NCBI RefSeq assembly: GCF_018390555.1
Contig: NZ_JAHBGB010000002.1
Span: 496,001 to 560,000 of the forward strand
DNA length: 64,000 nt
From: Ancylobacter oerskovii
GTDB taxonomy: Bacteria > Pseudomonadota > Alphaproteobacteria > Rhizobiales > Xanthobacteraceae
Direction of reading: 5' to 3'
Positions 33,776 to 42,339 of the stretch are shown piece after piece. Every line of letters begins with the position of its first letter. The stretch's first letter is position 1. Both the position numbers and the translations under genes were made by a program. The notes beneath the pieces are model-generated. The model was given only the letters and a program-made list of their open reading frames with translations, was not told the DNA's origin and did no database searches.

Positions 33776-34118
33776 GGCCGACCTCCGTCCGCCCGCGCAG
33801 CTGCTGCTCCAGCGCGGCGATCCGGTCGTCGCAGCCGCGCTCGTCCCGGTCATCCTCGATGCGGCGGCAGGCATGGGCCACGGTGGAGCGGTGGCGGCGA
33901 AAATCCCGCGCCACCCGCCCGATCGGCTCGCCGAGGCCGACATGGGCGAGATACATGGCGAGCGCCCGGGCGGCGGCACTGGCCCGCCGCCCCCGCCGGA
34001 CGTGCAGGATCTCGTGCACCGGCAGGCCGGAACTCTCGGCAGCGAGGCAGGCGGCCAGCAGGCTGGGACGTCCCATCGGCTCGGCACGCGACATGGAAGA
34101 AGGCTGCGCCATTGGCAT
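33765..34118 (-). CDS. DnaA domain-IV-like HTH protein
   Basis: A 117-residue protein whose centre (RGRRASAAARALAMYLAHVG, then LGEPIGRVARDFRRHRSTVA and HACRRIEDDRDE) matches the C-terminal DnaA DNA-binding domain. It lacks the AAA+ ATPase part. The N-terminus has Met at positions 1, 3, 9 and 15, so the true start is uncertain. Similar stand-alone proteins occur in Rhizobiales. It could bind DnaA-box-like sites; its target is unknown. It overlaps the DUF6456 gene and is probably co-transcribed. Confidence 0.8.
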   Translation of the reverse strand: MPMAQPSSMSRAEPMGRPSLLAACLAAESSGLPVHEILHVRRGRRASAAARALAMYLAHVGLGEPIGRVARDFRRHRSTVAHACRRIEDDRDERGCDDRIAALEQQLRGRTEVGHGG

Positions 34119-34272
34119 AAACTATTGGTTGCAGGAATTTAAACCTACATCCAAAAGTTGACCCCTGGCAAGACACCATCGACAGGTGCGCCACGCCCTG
34201 CGCCGGCAGGAAAGCCGACTTATCCGCACGCCTCCGCCCCGCCTCACAATGGAGGCGACCAGGGAGGTTTCG

Positions 34273-34590
34273 ATGGAAAGACCACAACCGAGACGTGTCC
34301 GGCTCCGCGCCATGCGCAGCCATGAGCCCGCCGAGGAGATCGCCGCCAGGGCGGCGGCGCTCCGGCCGTTTCTCGGCCAGGGCGCCGAGCGGCGCGCCCG
34401 CCTCGCCCGGCTGCTGCGCGCCGAACGCCGCGCCGCCCTCACCGGCATCGGCTACGACGCCGCCCGCCACGCCGCGTTGCGGCGCCTCGAGAACGAGAGG
34501 CGGGCGGACGAGAGGCGAGCGGACGAGAGGCGGGCGGACGTGAAAAAGGCCGCCGCGGCACCCGCGACGGCCTGTTCCATCAAGACATGA
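34273..34590 (+). CDS. hypothetical basic protein with ERRAD tandem repeat (105 aa)
   Basis: A 105-residue Arg/Ala-rich protein (MRSHEPAEEIAARAAALRPF, then ERRARLARLLRAERRAALTG). The ATG at 34273 has a good AGGGAGG ribosome-binding site 5 bases upstream. Residues near 75-90 are three copies of the pentapeptide ERRAD encoded by a 15-bp tandem repeat. The C-terminus overlaps a terminator hairpin serving the opposite mucR gene, so the last part may not be needed. No known domain is visible. Confidence 0.6.
   Translation: MERPQPRRVRLRAMRSHEPAEEIAARAAALRPFLGQGAERRARLARLLRAERRAALTGIGYDAARHAALRRLENERRADERRADERRADVKKAAAAPATACSIKT
34495..34539 (+). repeat. three-copy 15-bp tandem repeat
   Basis: GAGAGGCGGGCGGAC occurs three times in tandem (34495-34509, 34510-34524 with one change, 34525-34539). 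It encodes repeated Glu-Arg-Arg-Ala-Asp inside the small basic protein. Confidence 0.9.
34543..34573 (-). terminator. intrinsic terminator of mucR
   Basis: On the minus strand AGGCCG-T-CGCGG (34573-34562), loop GTG, CCGCG-G-CGGCCT (34558-34547) form a 12-bp stem with one mismatch followed by T5 (34547-34543). It lies 42 bp after the mucR stop and inside the 3' end of the opposite gene. Confidence 0.75.
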
Positions 34591-34614
34591 TCGACGCCGC
34601 CGGCGCCGGCGCCG

Positions 34615-35034
34615 TCAGCGGGCGCCGCGCCGGCGCTGCTGGCCGAGCCCCATCTGCTTGGCGAGCTCGGAGCGGGCGGCGGCATAGTTCGGCGCCACCA
34701 TCGGGTAATCCGCCGGCAGGCCCCACTTCTCGCGATACTGCTCCGGCGTCATGCCATACTGGGTCCGCAGGTGCCGCTTGAGCGACTTGAACTTCTTGCC
34801 GTCCTCGAGACAGACGAGGAAATCCGGCGCGATCGACCTCTTCACCGACACCGCCGGCTTCAACGGCTCGGGCGCCGCGTCCTCGACCACCTTGCCGAGG
34901 GACTGCAACGCCGCATGCACGTCGCCGATCAGCGCCGGCAGATCGTTCGACATCACCGCATTGTTGCTCACATAAGCGGAGACGATGTCTGCGGCGAGTT
35001 CAATATATTTCTCGATATCAGTATTTTCGCTCAT
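34615..35034 (-). CDS. mucR: MucR/Ros family transcriptional regulator
   Basis: A 139-residue Ros/MucR regulator. The N-terminal half ([20 protein letters not shown]) and the finger region ([20 protein letters not shown], then [20 protein letters not shown] and [20 protein letters not shown]) are diagnostic. The first Cys of the Ros finger is present, but Asp replaces the second metal-binding residue (CLED rather than CLxC). This substitution is known in MucR homologues that fold without, or with altered, zinc. MucR controls exopolysaccharide, motility and cell-cycle genes in rhizobia. Upstream DNA carries a promoter and palindrome (see adjacent entries). Confidence 0.93.
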   Translation of the reverse strand: MSENTDIEKYIELAADIVSAYVSNNAVMSNDLPALIGDVHAALQSLGKVVEDAAPEPLKPAVSVKRSIAPDFLVCLEDGKKFKSLKRHLRTQYGMTPEQYREKWGLPADYPMVAPNYAAARSELAKQMGLGQQRRRGAR

Positions 35035-35053
35035 GGGTCGTTCTTTTCCGCCA

Positions 35054-35076
35054 GGTCGACAGAATAACCGTCGACC
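35054..35076. promoter_or_regulatory. inverted repeat in the mucR leader
   Basis: GGTCGAC (35054-35060), 9 bp, GTCGACC (35070-35076) is a perfect 7-bp palindrome 20 bp upstream of the mucR start and within the predicted transcript. MucR is autorepressed in several rhizobia, so an operator is plausible, though the GC-rich arms differ from the AT-rich sites usually reported. Confidence 0.45.
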
Positions 35077-35150
35077 AACCATCCGCCGCAACGTCGCCCC
35101 GAGGACAAATCCGAACGGGGATCAGCAGCCATATGCGTTTCTACCCTTTT

Positions 35151-35179
35151 TAAATAGGATTGTTTGCGGCCGGCATCAA
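35151..35179 (-). promoter_or_regulatory. putative sigma-70 promoter of mucR
   Basis: On the minus strand TTGATG (35179-35174) and TATTTA (35156-35151) are separated by 17 bp in an AT-rich island. The 5' leader would be about 110 bases long. The region 35035-35465 (431 bp) between mucR and msrB has no gene and appears to be a double regulatory region. Confidence 0.55.
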
Positions 35180-35465
35180 GAACTTTCGATTTTGAATCAT
35201 CTTTCAGCATCCGGCCGCATGTGTAGCGGCATCCGAGCGCTCCGAACACCGCTCGCTCAACTGATCGTGTTCGCCCGAATGTGCCCTGGCGTGCGATCGC
35301 CGCACCGATATACCCGATCCTCGACGGACGTTTCATGAAATTTCCGCAAGAATCCGGCCCGCTGTCGGCAGGACCGGCAAGGCCCGGCAAGGTCCGGCCG
35401 GCGCGCAGGCTTGAAGAGCGGCCGGGCGGCGCCTATCTCAAGCCCCGTTCAGCAGGAATTTCCAT

Positions 35466-35912
35466 ATGGTCGAGACAGCCCGCCGTCCCAAGGTCGTGAA
35501 AACGGAGGCCGAATGGCGCGCACTGCTCACACCGGAGCAGTTCCGCGTCACCCGTGGCCACGGCACCGAATGCGCCTTCAGCGGCCCGCATCTGTCGCAG
35601 AAGGAAGCCGGCATTTATAGCTGCGTGTGCTGCGGCGAGCCGCTGTTCCACTCCTCCGCCAAGTTCGAATCGGGCACCGGCTGGCCGAGCTTCTTCCAGC
35701 CGGTCTCGAAGGAGGCGGTCAGCGCCGTCCACGATCACTCGCACGGCATGCACCGCATCGAGATTCGCTGCGCCAGCTGCGACGCGCATCTCGGCCATGT
35801 CTTTCCCGACGGCCCGCGCCCGACCGGCATGCGCTTCTGCATGAACGGCGTCGCCCTCACCTTCCGCGCCGATGCCGGCACCGAGGCCAGCGAGGGCGCC
35901 GGTGAGCGCTGA
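35466..35912 (+). CDS. msrB: peptide-methionine (R)-S-oxide reductase MsrB
   Basis: A 148-residue MsrB. It reduces methionine-R-sulfoxide in proteins. Zinc-binding pairs are Cys53-x2-Cys56 (SCVCCGE) and Cys102-x2-Cys105 ([15 protein letters not shown]). The catalytic Cys125 is in [11 protein letters not shown], and the substrate region [11 protein letters not shown] is present. The ATG at 35466 has an AGGAA site. Its stop overlaps the GTG start of the S9 peptidase gene. Confidence 0.95.
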   Translation: MVETARRPKVVKTEAEWRALLTPEQFRVTRGHGTECAFSGPHLSQKEAGIYSCVCCGEPLFHSSAKFESGTGWPSFFQPVSKEAVSAVHDHSHGMHRIEIRCASCDAHLGHVFPDGPRPTGMRFCMNGVALTFRADAGTEASEGAGER

Positions 35913-38010
35913 CAGCCCGGCGGATGCCGTCCATGCCCCGCTCGTCCGCTCCTTCCACGGCGAGACGCTGACCGATCCCTATGCCTGGCTGCGCGCCGAC
36001 AATTGGCGCGAGGTCATGCGCGACCCCGCGGTGCTGCCGGCGGATATCCGCACCCATCTGGAGGCCGAGAACCGGGCCGCCGATGCCTGGTTCGCCCCGC
36101 ATGCCGCGCTATGCCGCACCCTGGTCGGGGAGATGCGCGGCCGCATCAAGGAGGACGATTCCGCCGTCCCGTCGGTGGATGGGCCCTTCGCCTATTACAC
36201 GCGCTTCCGCGAAGGCGGCCAGCATCCGCTCTATTGCCGCATTCCCGCCGCCGGCGGCGACGAGCAGGTGCTGCTCGACGGCGATGCGCTCGGGGCCGGG
36301 CTGGCCTATTTCAGCTTCGGCGACGTGCAGCCCTCGCCGGACCACCGCCTCGTCGCCTGGACGGCCGACACCGCCGGCTCGGAATATTACACGCTGCGGA
36401 TCGGCGACATCGACGCCGGCACCGAACGGCCGGACCGCGTCGAGGAGACCACCGGCGACGTGCTGTGGAGCGCCGACGGCCGCTACCTGTTCTACATCCG
36501 CCGCGACGCCGAGCATCGCCCGAGCTTCGTCTACCGCCACGCGCTCGGCGCAGATCCGTCGAGCGACGTGCTGATCTATGAGGAGCCGGACAAGGGCTTC
36601 TTCGTCTCGCTGGGCCGCACCCAGTCGGAGCGGTTCGGGCTGATCTCCTGCGGCGATCACGACACCAGCGAGGTGCTTCTCCTCGACCTCGCCGATCCGC
36701 TGGCCGCCCCGCGGCGGGTCGAGCCGCGCCATCCCGGCCTGCGCTACGGCGTCGAGCATCACCCGGATCTCGCCGGCGCCGACAGGCTGGTGCTGCTCAC
36801 CAATGCGGACGGCGCCGAGGACTTCAAGATCGTGTCGGCCCCCCTCGCCGCCCCCGGCCGGGAGAACTGGCGCGACCTCGTGCCGCACCGATCCGGCCGG
36901 CTGATCCTGTCGCACAGCGTCTTCCGCGACCATCTGGTGCGGCTGGAGCGGGAGGATGGCCTGCCCCGCCTGGTGGTGCGCGGCCTCGCCGATGGCGCCG
37001 AGCATGTGGTCGCCTTCGCCGAGGAGGCCTACTCGCTCGGCTTCGATCCCGGCCACGGCTTCGACAAGACGCTGGTGCGCTTCACCTATTCCTCCATGAC
37101 CACCCCCGCCGAGGTGTGGGACTACGACCTCGCCTCGCGCGAGCGGGTGCTGCGCAAGCGTCAGGAAGTGCCTTCCGGCCACGATCCGGCCCGCTACGTC
37201 ACCCGCCGGCTGATGGTGGAAGCGGCGGACGGCGCCCGCATTCCCGTCTCGCTGCTGTTCGCGCGCGACACCCCGCTGGACGGCACCGCCCCCTGCCTGC
37301 TCTATGGCTACGGCGCCTACGGCATCTCCATCCCCGCCGGCTTCTCCACCTCGCGGCTGTCGCTGGTCGATCGCGGCTTCGTCTATGCCATCGCGCATAT
37401 ACGCGGCGGCACCGAGAAGGGCTGGCGCTGGTATCTCGACGGCAAGCTGGCGAAGAAGACCAACACCTTCCACGATTTCATCGCGGCCGCCGACCATCTC
37501 GCCGCCGGCAAGATCGTGGCGCCCGACCGCATCGTCGCCCATGGCGGCTCGGCCGGCGGCATGCTGATGGGCGCGGTCGCCAATCTGCGGCCGGACCGGT
37601 TCGCCGGCATCGTGGCGGAGGTGCCCTTCGTCGACGTGCTGAACACCATGCTGGACGACACGCTGCCGCTCACCCCGCCGGAATGGCCGGAATGGGGCAA
37701 TCCGATCGCCGATGCGGAGGCGTTCCGCTTCATCCGCTCCTATTCGCCCTACGACAATGTCGCGGCGACGGCCTATCCGGCCATCCTGGCGCTGGCCGGG
37801 CTCACCGATCCCCGCGTCACCTATTGGGAGCCGGCGAAGTGGGTGGCGAAGCTGCGGGCCACCCGCACCAATGACGCGCCGCTGCTCATGAAGACCAATA
37901 TGGACGCCGGCCATGGCGGCGCCGCCGGCCGGTTCGACCGGCTGGAGGAAACCGCGCTGGTCTATGCCTTCGCGCTGGCGGCGGTACGGGTGGCGGCCCC
38001 CGCCGCCTGA
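35902..38010 (+). CDS. S9A/B oligopeptidase (PtrB-like, oligopeptidase B)
   Basis: A 702-residue prolyl-oligopeptidase family enzyme. An N-terminal beta-propeller is followed by a C-terminal alpha/beta hydrolase domain. The catalytic Ser (about 549) is in [16 protein letters not shown], the Asp near [15 protein letters not shown], and the His (about 669) in [15 protein letters not shown]. These enzymes cleave short basic or prolyl peptides in the cytosol. GTG 35902 was chosen because it overlaps the msrB stop and gives the family N-terminus; a longer version from 35872 (ATG) is possible. It forms an operon with msrB. Confidence 0.92.
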   Translation: MSADSPADAVHAPLVRSFHGETLTDPYAWLRADNWREVMRDPAVLPADIRTHLEAENRAADAWFAPHAALCRTLVGEMRGRIKEDDSAVPSVDGPFAYYTRFREGGQHPLYCRIPAAGGDEQVLLDGDALGAGLAYFSFGDVQPSPDHRLVAWTADTAGSEYYTLRIGDIDAGTERPDRVEETTGDVLWSADGRYLFYIRRDAEHRPSFVYRHALGADPSSDVLIYEEPDKGFFVSLGRTQSERFGLISCGDHDTSEVLLLDLADPLAAPRRVEPRHPGLRYGVEHHPDLAGADRLVLLTNADGAEDFKIVSAPLAAPGRENWRDLVPHRSGRLILSHSVFRDHLVRLEREDGLPRLVVRGLADGAEHVVAFAEEAYSLGFDPGHGFDKTLVRFTYSSMTTPAEVWDYDLASRERVLRKRQEVPSGHDPARYVTRRLMVEAADGARIPVSLLFARDTPLDGTAPCLLYGYGAYGISIPAGFSTSRLSLVDRGFVYAIAHIRGGTEKGWRWYLDGKLAKKTNTFHDFIAAADHLAAGKIVAPDRIVAHGGSAGGMLMGAVANLRPDRFAGIVAEVPFVDVLNTMLDDTLPLTPPEWPEWGNPIADAEAFRFIRSYSPYDNVAATAYPAILALAGLTDPRVTYWEPAKWVAKLRATRTNDAPLLMKTNMDAGHGGAAGRFDRLEETALVYAFALAAVRVAAPAA

Positions 38011-38016
38011 CAATGG

Positions 38017-38048
38017 AAAAGGGCGCCGCGACCCTCGTCGCGGCGCCC
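38017..38048 (-). terminator. intrinsic terminator for the proline-rich membrane protein gene
   Basis: GGGCGCCGCGAC (38021-38032), loop CCTC, GTCGCGGCGCCC (38037-38048) form a perfect 12-bp hairpin. On the minus strand it is followed by T4 (38020-38017). It could also limit read-through from the plus-strand peptidase. Confidence 0.75.
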
Positions 38049-38073
38049 TGGCCTCTCATTCCCGCCGAACGGC

Positions 38074-39222
38074 TCAGCCCTGGCCGACACCGGAGACGTG
38101 GTCGCGCAGTTCCTGCAGCGACGCGAAGCGCAGCGTGCCGTCCGGCAGCTCGGCCTCGATCGATCCGTCCGAGAACAGCTTGTAGGCCATGCCGCCGATC
38201 ACCCCGGCCTTGAGCACGGTGATCGAGGCGGGCGCCGGCTCGTCGACGAGATCGTTGACATGCAGGAACGCCGGCGGCGCGCCGGGGCCGTCATCGGCAT
38301 CGGCGGGCAAGGCCTCTTGCGCCACCGGCGAAACGGGACGGGCCGCCTCGCCGGCACCCGGCTTCGGAGCGAGGGGAGCCGGCTTAGGCTCGGCAGGCTT
38401 GGCTTCAATCGGCTTGGGTTCAGTAGGCTTGGCCGCCGGCGGCACGATCGGCGAGGCGGCCGGCGAGGCGATCGGCGGCTTGGGCGCCGCGGGAGCCGGC
38501 TTCGGCGCGGCCGGTGCCTTGCTCTCCGGCTGCGGCTTGGTCTCGGGCTGCGGCTTGGCTTCCGGCTTGGGCGCGGGCTCGTGCCTGGGCGCGGGCTCCG
38601 GCTCCAGCAGGTCCGACAATTCGAACGGCGGCAGTTCCAGCGCCTCCCCGGCCGGCTCGCCGAGGGCCGGCGTCTCGTCGAACGCCGTCTCCGGCTCCAG
38701 CTCCGGCTCGTCCGCGGGCTCGGCGCGCTTGCGGCGGAACCAGGCCGGCAGGCTGCCGGACAGGCTCCCCGCCAGCCCCTTGATGGCCGCCTGCGGCACG
38801 GGCGTCGCCGGTCCGGCGGGCAAGGGAGCGGCGGGCAAGGGGGCGACAGGCGCGGGCGCCGCCACCGGCGGCAGCGCCGTCTCCGCCACGCTCTCGGCAT
38901 GCCGCGCGGGCTCCCGAACGGGCTCCACCGGCGTCACGGCACGCTCGGCCTCCTCGTGGAACGCGATCGGCCGGGCGCCCTCGCTCTCGTAATAATCCTC
39001 CGCCTCGACATGCACGACGCCGTCGAGCTTCTGTCCGATGTCGACGAGCGCGCGATGGATGGATCCCAGCGCCAGCAACAGCAATCCTCCGACGAAGCCG
39101 AGAGTGCCGACGATGACGAGCGTGGGCCCGGAAGGTTGAGCCAGGGATTGCACGCCGATCAGCCCGATCACGACGCCGATCGCGCCGACCACCAGACCGA
39201 TGCCGATGATGATTGCACCCAT
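38074..39222 (-). CDS. membrane-anchored proline-rich protein of unknown function
   Basis: A 382-residue protein. Two hydrophobic N-terminal segments (IIIGIGLVVGAIGVVIGLIG at about 4-23 and VIVGTLGFVGGLLLLALGSI at about 36-55) are followed by a long acidic and then Pro/Lys/Glu-rich low-complexity region (about 180-330, many KP and EP repeats). The C-terminal domain is soluble (SITVLKAGVIGGMAYKLFSD, then GSIEAELPDGTLRFASLQEL). The C-terminus looks like a short beta-rich binding module. Similar proteins exist in Rhizobiales, but I know of no function. The N-terminus probably spans the inner membrane. Confidence 0.75.
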   Translation of the reverse strand: MGAIIIGIGLVVGAIGVVIGLIGVQSLAQPSGPTLVIVGTLGFVGGLLLLALGSIHRALVDIGQKLDGVVHVEAEDYYESEGARPIAFHEEAERAVTPVEPVREPARHAESVAETALPPVAAPAPVAPLPAAPLPAGPATPVPQAAIKGLAGSLSGSLPAWFRRKRAEPADEPELEPETAFDETPALGEPAGEALELPPFELSDLLEPEPAPRHEPAPKPEAKPQPETKPQPESKAPAAPKPAPAAPKPPIASPAASPIVPPAAKPTEPKPIEAKPAEPKPAPLAPKPGAGEAARPVSPVAQEALPADADDGPGAPPAFLHVNDLVDEPAPASITVLKAGVIGGMAYKLFSDGSIEAELPDGTLRFASLQELRDHVSGVGQG

Positions 39223-39412
39223 AGAAAAACTCCGCCGGGCTGATTCGCGACCAGCCCTCCCTCCATTCAAACTTACGTCGCGCATGGCTTTTACGAAAGC
39301 TCGGCACGATTACCAAGATGATTTGCTTTCGCAGCGTCGCCAAATCCGCCGGCGTCGCCGCCGCGCCGTGGAAATTCTTCCCGGGGAAACGCCGGCTCGG
39401 CGCACCGATCGG

Positions 39413-39441
39413 TTGTCGCGGACGGCGGACCGCCCTATCTA
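39413..39441 (+). promoter_or_regulatory. putative sigma-70 promoter of sodB
   Basis: TTGTCG (39413-39418) and TATCTA (39436-39441) are separated by 17 bp, about 106 bp before the sodB ATG. The 325-bp gap 39223-39547 holds no gene. Confidence 0.45.
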
Positions 39442-39547
39442 GTCACCGTCGATCTCTTTTCGGTGCGCACGCACCTTTGGGAGGAAGCCGCCCGGCGCAT
39501 TGCCGCCGGGGCGGCAGAGCCGGTTTTACATTGCGGAGACAGAATCG

Positions 39548-40144
39548 ATGTCCTTCACGCTTCCCGATCTGCCCTATTCCTATGATGCTCTCGCTCCCTA
39601 CATGTCGCGCGAGACGCTCGAATATCATCACGACAAGCATCACCTCGCCTATGTGAACAACGGCAACAACCTGCTGAAGGGCACCGAGTTCGAGGGCAAG
39701 TCGCTCGAGGAGATCGTCAAGGGCTCCTACGGCAAGAATCCCGGCCTCTTCAACAATGCCGGCCAGCACTACAACCACCTGCACTTCTGGCACTGGCTGA
39801 AGCCCAATGGCGGCGGCGCCATTCCCGGCGAGCTCGAGAAGAAGATCGTCGAGGACCTCGGCTCGGTGGAGAAGTTCAAGGAAGACTTCATCCAGGCCGG
39901 CGTCACCCAGTTCGGCTCCGGCTGGGCCTGGCTGGCGGTGAAGGACGGCAAGCTCATCGTCGCCAAGACCCCGAACGGCGAGAGCCCGCTGGTCTCCGGC
40001 GCCACCCCGATCCTCGGCGTCGACGTGTGGGAGCACTCCTACTACATCGACTACCGCAACCGCCGCCCCGACTATCTGAAGGCGTTCGTCGAGAACCTGG
40101 TGAACTGGGAATACGTCGCCGAGCTGTATTCCAAGGCCGTCTGA
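39548..40144 (+). CDS. sodB: iron-type superoxide dismutase
   Basis: A 198-residue Fe/Mn superoxide dismutase. Metal ligands by alignment are His27 (YHHDKHHLAYV), His77 (QHYNHLHFW), Asp159 and His163 (VDVWEHSYYIDYRN). The N-terminal FTLPDLPYSYDALAPYMSRE and GSGWAWLAVKDGKL are family hallmarks. It dismutates superoxide in the cytoplasm. The Fe type is inferred from general similarity to alphaproteobacterial SodB. A clear terminator follows. Confidence 0.96.
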   Translation: MSFTLPDLPYSYDALAPYMSRETLEYHHDKHHLAYVNNGNNLLKGTEFEGKSLEEIVKGSYGKNPGLFNNAGQHYNHLHFWHWLKPNGGGAIPGELEKKIVEDLGSVEKFKEDFIQAGVTQFGSGWAWLAVKDGKLIVAKTPNGESPLVSGATPILGVDVWEHSYYIDYRNRRPDYLKAFVENLVNWEYVAELYSKAV

Positions 40145-40168
40145 GCCGGCTCGATCCGACCATGCGAA

Positions 40169-40199
40169 AGGCGTCGGCCCGGCGGGCCGGCGCCTTTTT
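40169..40199 (+). terminator. intrinsic terminator of sodB
   Basis: AGGCGTCGGCCC (40169-40180), loop GGC, GGGCCGGCGCCT (40184-40195) form a 12-bp hairpin with one mismatch followed by T5 (40195-40199). A run of As on the left makes it potentially bidirectional. Confidence 0.85.
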
Positions 40200-40249
40200 C
40201 ACGTCTGGCGCCGGAGAGCGCGCCTTGCGCCCGCCTACCCTCGCCGGGC

Positions 40250-40693
40250 TCAGCCGGCATAGGGGCGCCGCGGCCGCGGCTGGTTGCTGATCACGCAGTA
40301 GTCGTTCCAGAAATTGTACTGGAAGGTGGAGCGCCACTGGTACAGCCAGTTGTCGCATTCGGCCCGGGTCCTGAAGCAGCCTTCCACGGTGCGCGTCTGG
40401 ATCCGCTCCTCGAAGGTTCCCCACTGGCGCTGGCCGGTGAAATGGCCGTACCAGAGCTTCGAGGGCGGAATGGTCCGCGACATGGCGACGCAGTCGCCGC
40501 CGGGAAACGCGCCGGTGAATTCATAGGCGGCGGCGCCGGTCGGCAGCGCCACGGCGGCCAGAGCCAATGTGGCAACTCCCAGCGCAGCAAGCCCCAGAGT
40601 AGCAAACCCCAGGGCGGCAGATCTCAGGCTGGCAGATCCCAGGCTGGCCAGGCCCCTTCCGGCTGCCCGGGCCGGCATCGGCAGGATGTGCAT
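40250..40693 (-). CDS. secreted protein of unknown function with repeat-built signal region
   Basis: A 147-residue protein. The N-terminal 50 residues are hydrophobic and made of Gly-x-Ala-x-Leu pentapeptides (from a 15-bp tandem repeat), ending in a likely signal cleavage near PTGAAA. The mature part (about 90 residues: AYEFTGAFPGGDCVAMSRTI, then RTRAECDNWLYQWRSTFQYN) has Cys residues, probably in disulfides, and a basic Pro-rich tail. No family was recognised. A start at the second Met (about residue 6) is possible. Confidence 0.65.
   Translation of the reverse strand: MHILPMPARAAGRGLASLGSASLRSAALGFATLGLAALGVATLALAAVALPTGAAAYEFTGAFPGGDCVAMSRTIPPSKLWYGHFTGQRQWGTFEERIQTRTVEGCFRTRAECDNWLYQWRSTFQYNFWNDYCVISNQPRPRRPYAG
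40550..40654 (-). repeat. seven degenerate 15-bp tandem repeats within a signal peptide
   Basis: Seven consecutive 15-bp units (consensus on the minus strand GGxxTTGCCxCxCTG) run from 40654 to 40550, for example GGCCTGGCCAGCCTG, GGATCTGCCAGCCTG, AGATCTGCCGCCCTG. They encode GLASL, GSASL, RSAAL, GFATL, GLAAL, GVATL, ALAAV. Codons such as TTT, ACT and GCT are unlike those of neighbouring genes. Confidence 0.9.
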
Positions 40694-40758
40694 CTCGCGC
40701 CTCGCGCAATGGCCCCCGCGGCCCGCCGCCGCAGCACCATCCTACCCCTGCGGCAGCC

Positions 40759-41745
40759 CTATAGCCAGCGCACCCAGCGGAACAGCAGCACCATCGCCAC
40801 GCCGGCGATGCCCGCCAGCACGGTGACGGCCCAGAAGCCGACCGGATCGTCGGCGCCGGGAATGCCGCCGACATTCATGCCCATCAGGCCGGTGATCAGG
40901 GTGAGCGGGGCGAAGATCACCGTCACCGCCGCCAGGATCTGCATGGAGCGGTTCATCTGCTCGGCGCGGCGTTCCACCATCTGGTCGTAGATCACCGCCG
41001 CGCGGTCGCGGACCGAATCGAGTTCTTCGGCGAAGCGCGTCACCCGGTCGCCGGCCTCGCGCAGCCGGTTGCGGTCGCGCACGGTGATCCACTCGGCGTC
41101 CTCGAGCGAGAAATGGTTCAGGGCCTCGCGCTGCGGCGCGATGTAGCGGCGCAGGATGATCGCCACGCGCCGCAGCTCCGAGACCTTGGGGCTCAGATTG
41201 GCCAGCGTCGCGCTCCAGGCATGTTCCTCGAGCTCGTCGGCCTGCTCGGCCAGCGCGGTGATCACCGTGTCCATGCGGTCGACGAGGCGCAGCGACAGGT
41301 CGGCGATGAATTCGCCCGGCGTGCGCGGTGCCCGTCCGCGCGCCAGCGCGTCCTCGAAATCGGCGAGGGCGGAAAGCGGATGCGTGCGCACCGAGATGAT
41401 CCGCTTCGGCTCCACCCAGAAGCGGATGGAATGCATCTCGTCCGGCAGCGAATAGGGCTTGAAGTTGATGCCGCGCAGATTGAGGAAGGCGCCGGAATCG
41501 AACAGCACGCAGCGCGGGCGGGTCTCCTCGGCGGTCAGCGACTCGGCGATGCCCGGCTCGATGCCGGCATCGGCCTCCAGCCAGGGCTGCTGGCGGCGGT
41601 CCATGAGCTGCAGATGGATCCAGATATAGCCGCGCTCCCCGGCCTGGTAGCCGCCGCGCAGCTCGGCCCAGCCGATCCTGCGCGCTCCGCCCGCGCCATC
41701 GAAGGCCCAGGCCGCGATGAACCCCTCATTGTCGTAATCCGGCAC
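40759..41745 (-). CDS. zntB: ZntB/CorA family metal ion transporter
   Basis: A 328-residue CorA-superfamily transporter of the ZntB type. A large cytosolic N-terminal domain (RGYIWIHLQLMDRRQQPW, then HSIRFWVEPKRIISVRTHPL) and a long helical stretch (220-260) lead to two C-terminal membrane segments. The signature GMN motif is in ITGLMGMNVGGIPGADD, after the first segment (AAVTVIFAPLTLITGL). ZntB members export or import Zn2+; the direction cannot be told from sequence. It is divergent from the Gly-rich secreted protein. Confidence 0.92.
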   Translation of the reverse strand: MPDYDNEGFIAAWAFDGAGGARRIGWAELRGGYQAGERGYIWIHLQLMDRRQQPWLEADAGIEPGIAESLTAEETRPRCVLFDSGAFLNLRGINFKPYSLPDEMHSIRFWVEPKRIISVRTHPLSALADFEDALARGRAPRTPGEFIADLSLRLVDRMDTVITALAEQADELEEHAWSATLANLSPKVSELRRVAIILRRYIAPQREALNHFSLEDAEWITVRDRNRLREAGDRVTRFAEELDSVRDRAAVIYDQMVERRAEQMNRSMQILAAVTVIFAPLTLITGLMGMNVGGIPGADDPVGFWAVTVLAGIAGVAMVLLFRWVRWL

Positions 41746-41917
41746 CGGCCACCTCCCCGCTCGCGGGATGAACGCTAGATGAACGAACCCGAAGGATTGC
41801 GTTCAGTTTGATGAACCTTTTGCAACAGCGGGTTCAGATTGAGTTGAGGCGACGGGGATTAGCTTCATTCCATCGACAGGCCGATCCCCGGCCGAGACCG
41901 AGATGCAAGAGGTCGTC

Positions 41918-42307
41918 ATGAGCCGCTTCGCTCACAGCACCAAGATTGCCGCGATCGCCCTCGCGGGCGTCGCCCTGGCCAGCGCCCTCCCCACCCCGTC
42001 GCAGGCCCGCGACCATCGCAACAACGGCGCCGCCGTCGCTGCCGGCGTGGTCGGCGGCCTCATCGTCGGCGGCCTCGTCGCCGGCGCCGCCAGCAATGCC
42101 TATGGCGGCGGCTATGGCGGTGGCTATTACGACCCGCCCCCGCCGCGCCCCTATCGGCCCGGCCCGGCCTATGCCTACGGGCCCGGCCCCGGCTATGGCC
42201 CGGGCTACGGCTACCGCGCCTATCGCCCGCGTTGCTGGGTGGAGACGCAGACCTTCTACAATCGCTGGGGCCGCCCCTATTACCGCGATGTCGAGGTCTG
42301 CCGCTGA
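41918..42307 (+). CDS. Gly/Tyr-rich secreted protein
   Basis: A 129-residue protein with a signal peptide (FAHSTKIAAIALAGVALASA, cleavage near SQA). A second hydrophobic Gly-rich segment (AAVAAGVVGGLIVGGLVAGA) follows, then a Gly/Tyr/Pro-rich region (GGGYGGGYYDPPPPRPYR) and a C-terminal CWVETQTFYNRWGRPYYRDV with two Cys. The organisation resembles small alphaproteobacterial outer-surface or envelope proteins of unknown role. The ATG at 41918 was preferred to 41903 because AGAGG precedes it. Confidence 0.75.
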   Translation: MSRFAHSTKIAAIALAGVALASALPTPSQARDHRNNGAAVAAGVVGGLIVGGLVAGAASNAYGGGYGGGYYDPPPPRPYRPGPAYAYGPGPGYGPGYGYRAYRPRCWVETQTFYNRWGRPYYRDVEVCR

Positions 42308-42339
42308 GTTGCGTGAAATCGGCAGAGCTTGACGAGGCG

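Noticed and set aside
34985-35390. Short ORFs on both strands upstream of mucR
   Set aside because: They coincide with the promoter and leader region and lack plausible start signals.
36109-38013. A 634-residue frame opposite the S9 peptidase
   Set aside because: Antisense shadow; no motifs, no ribosome-binding site.
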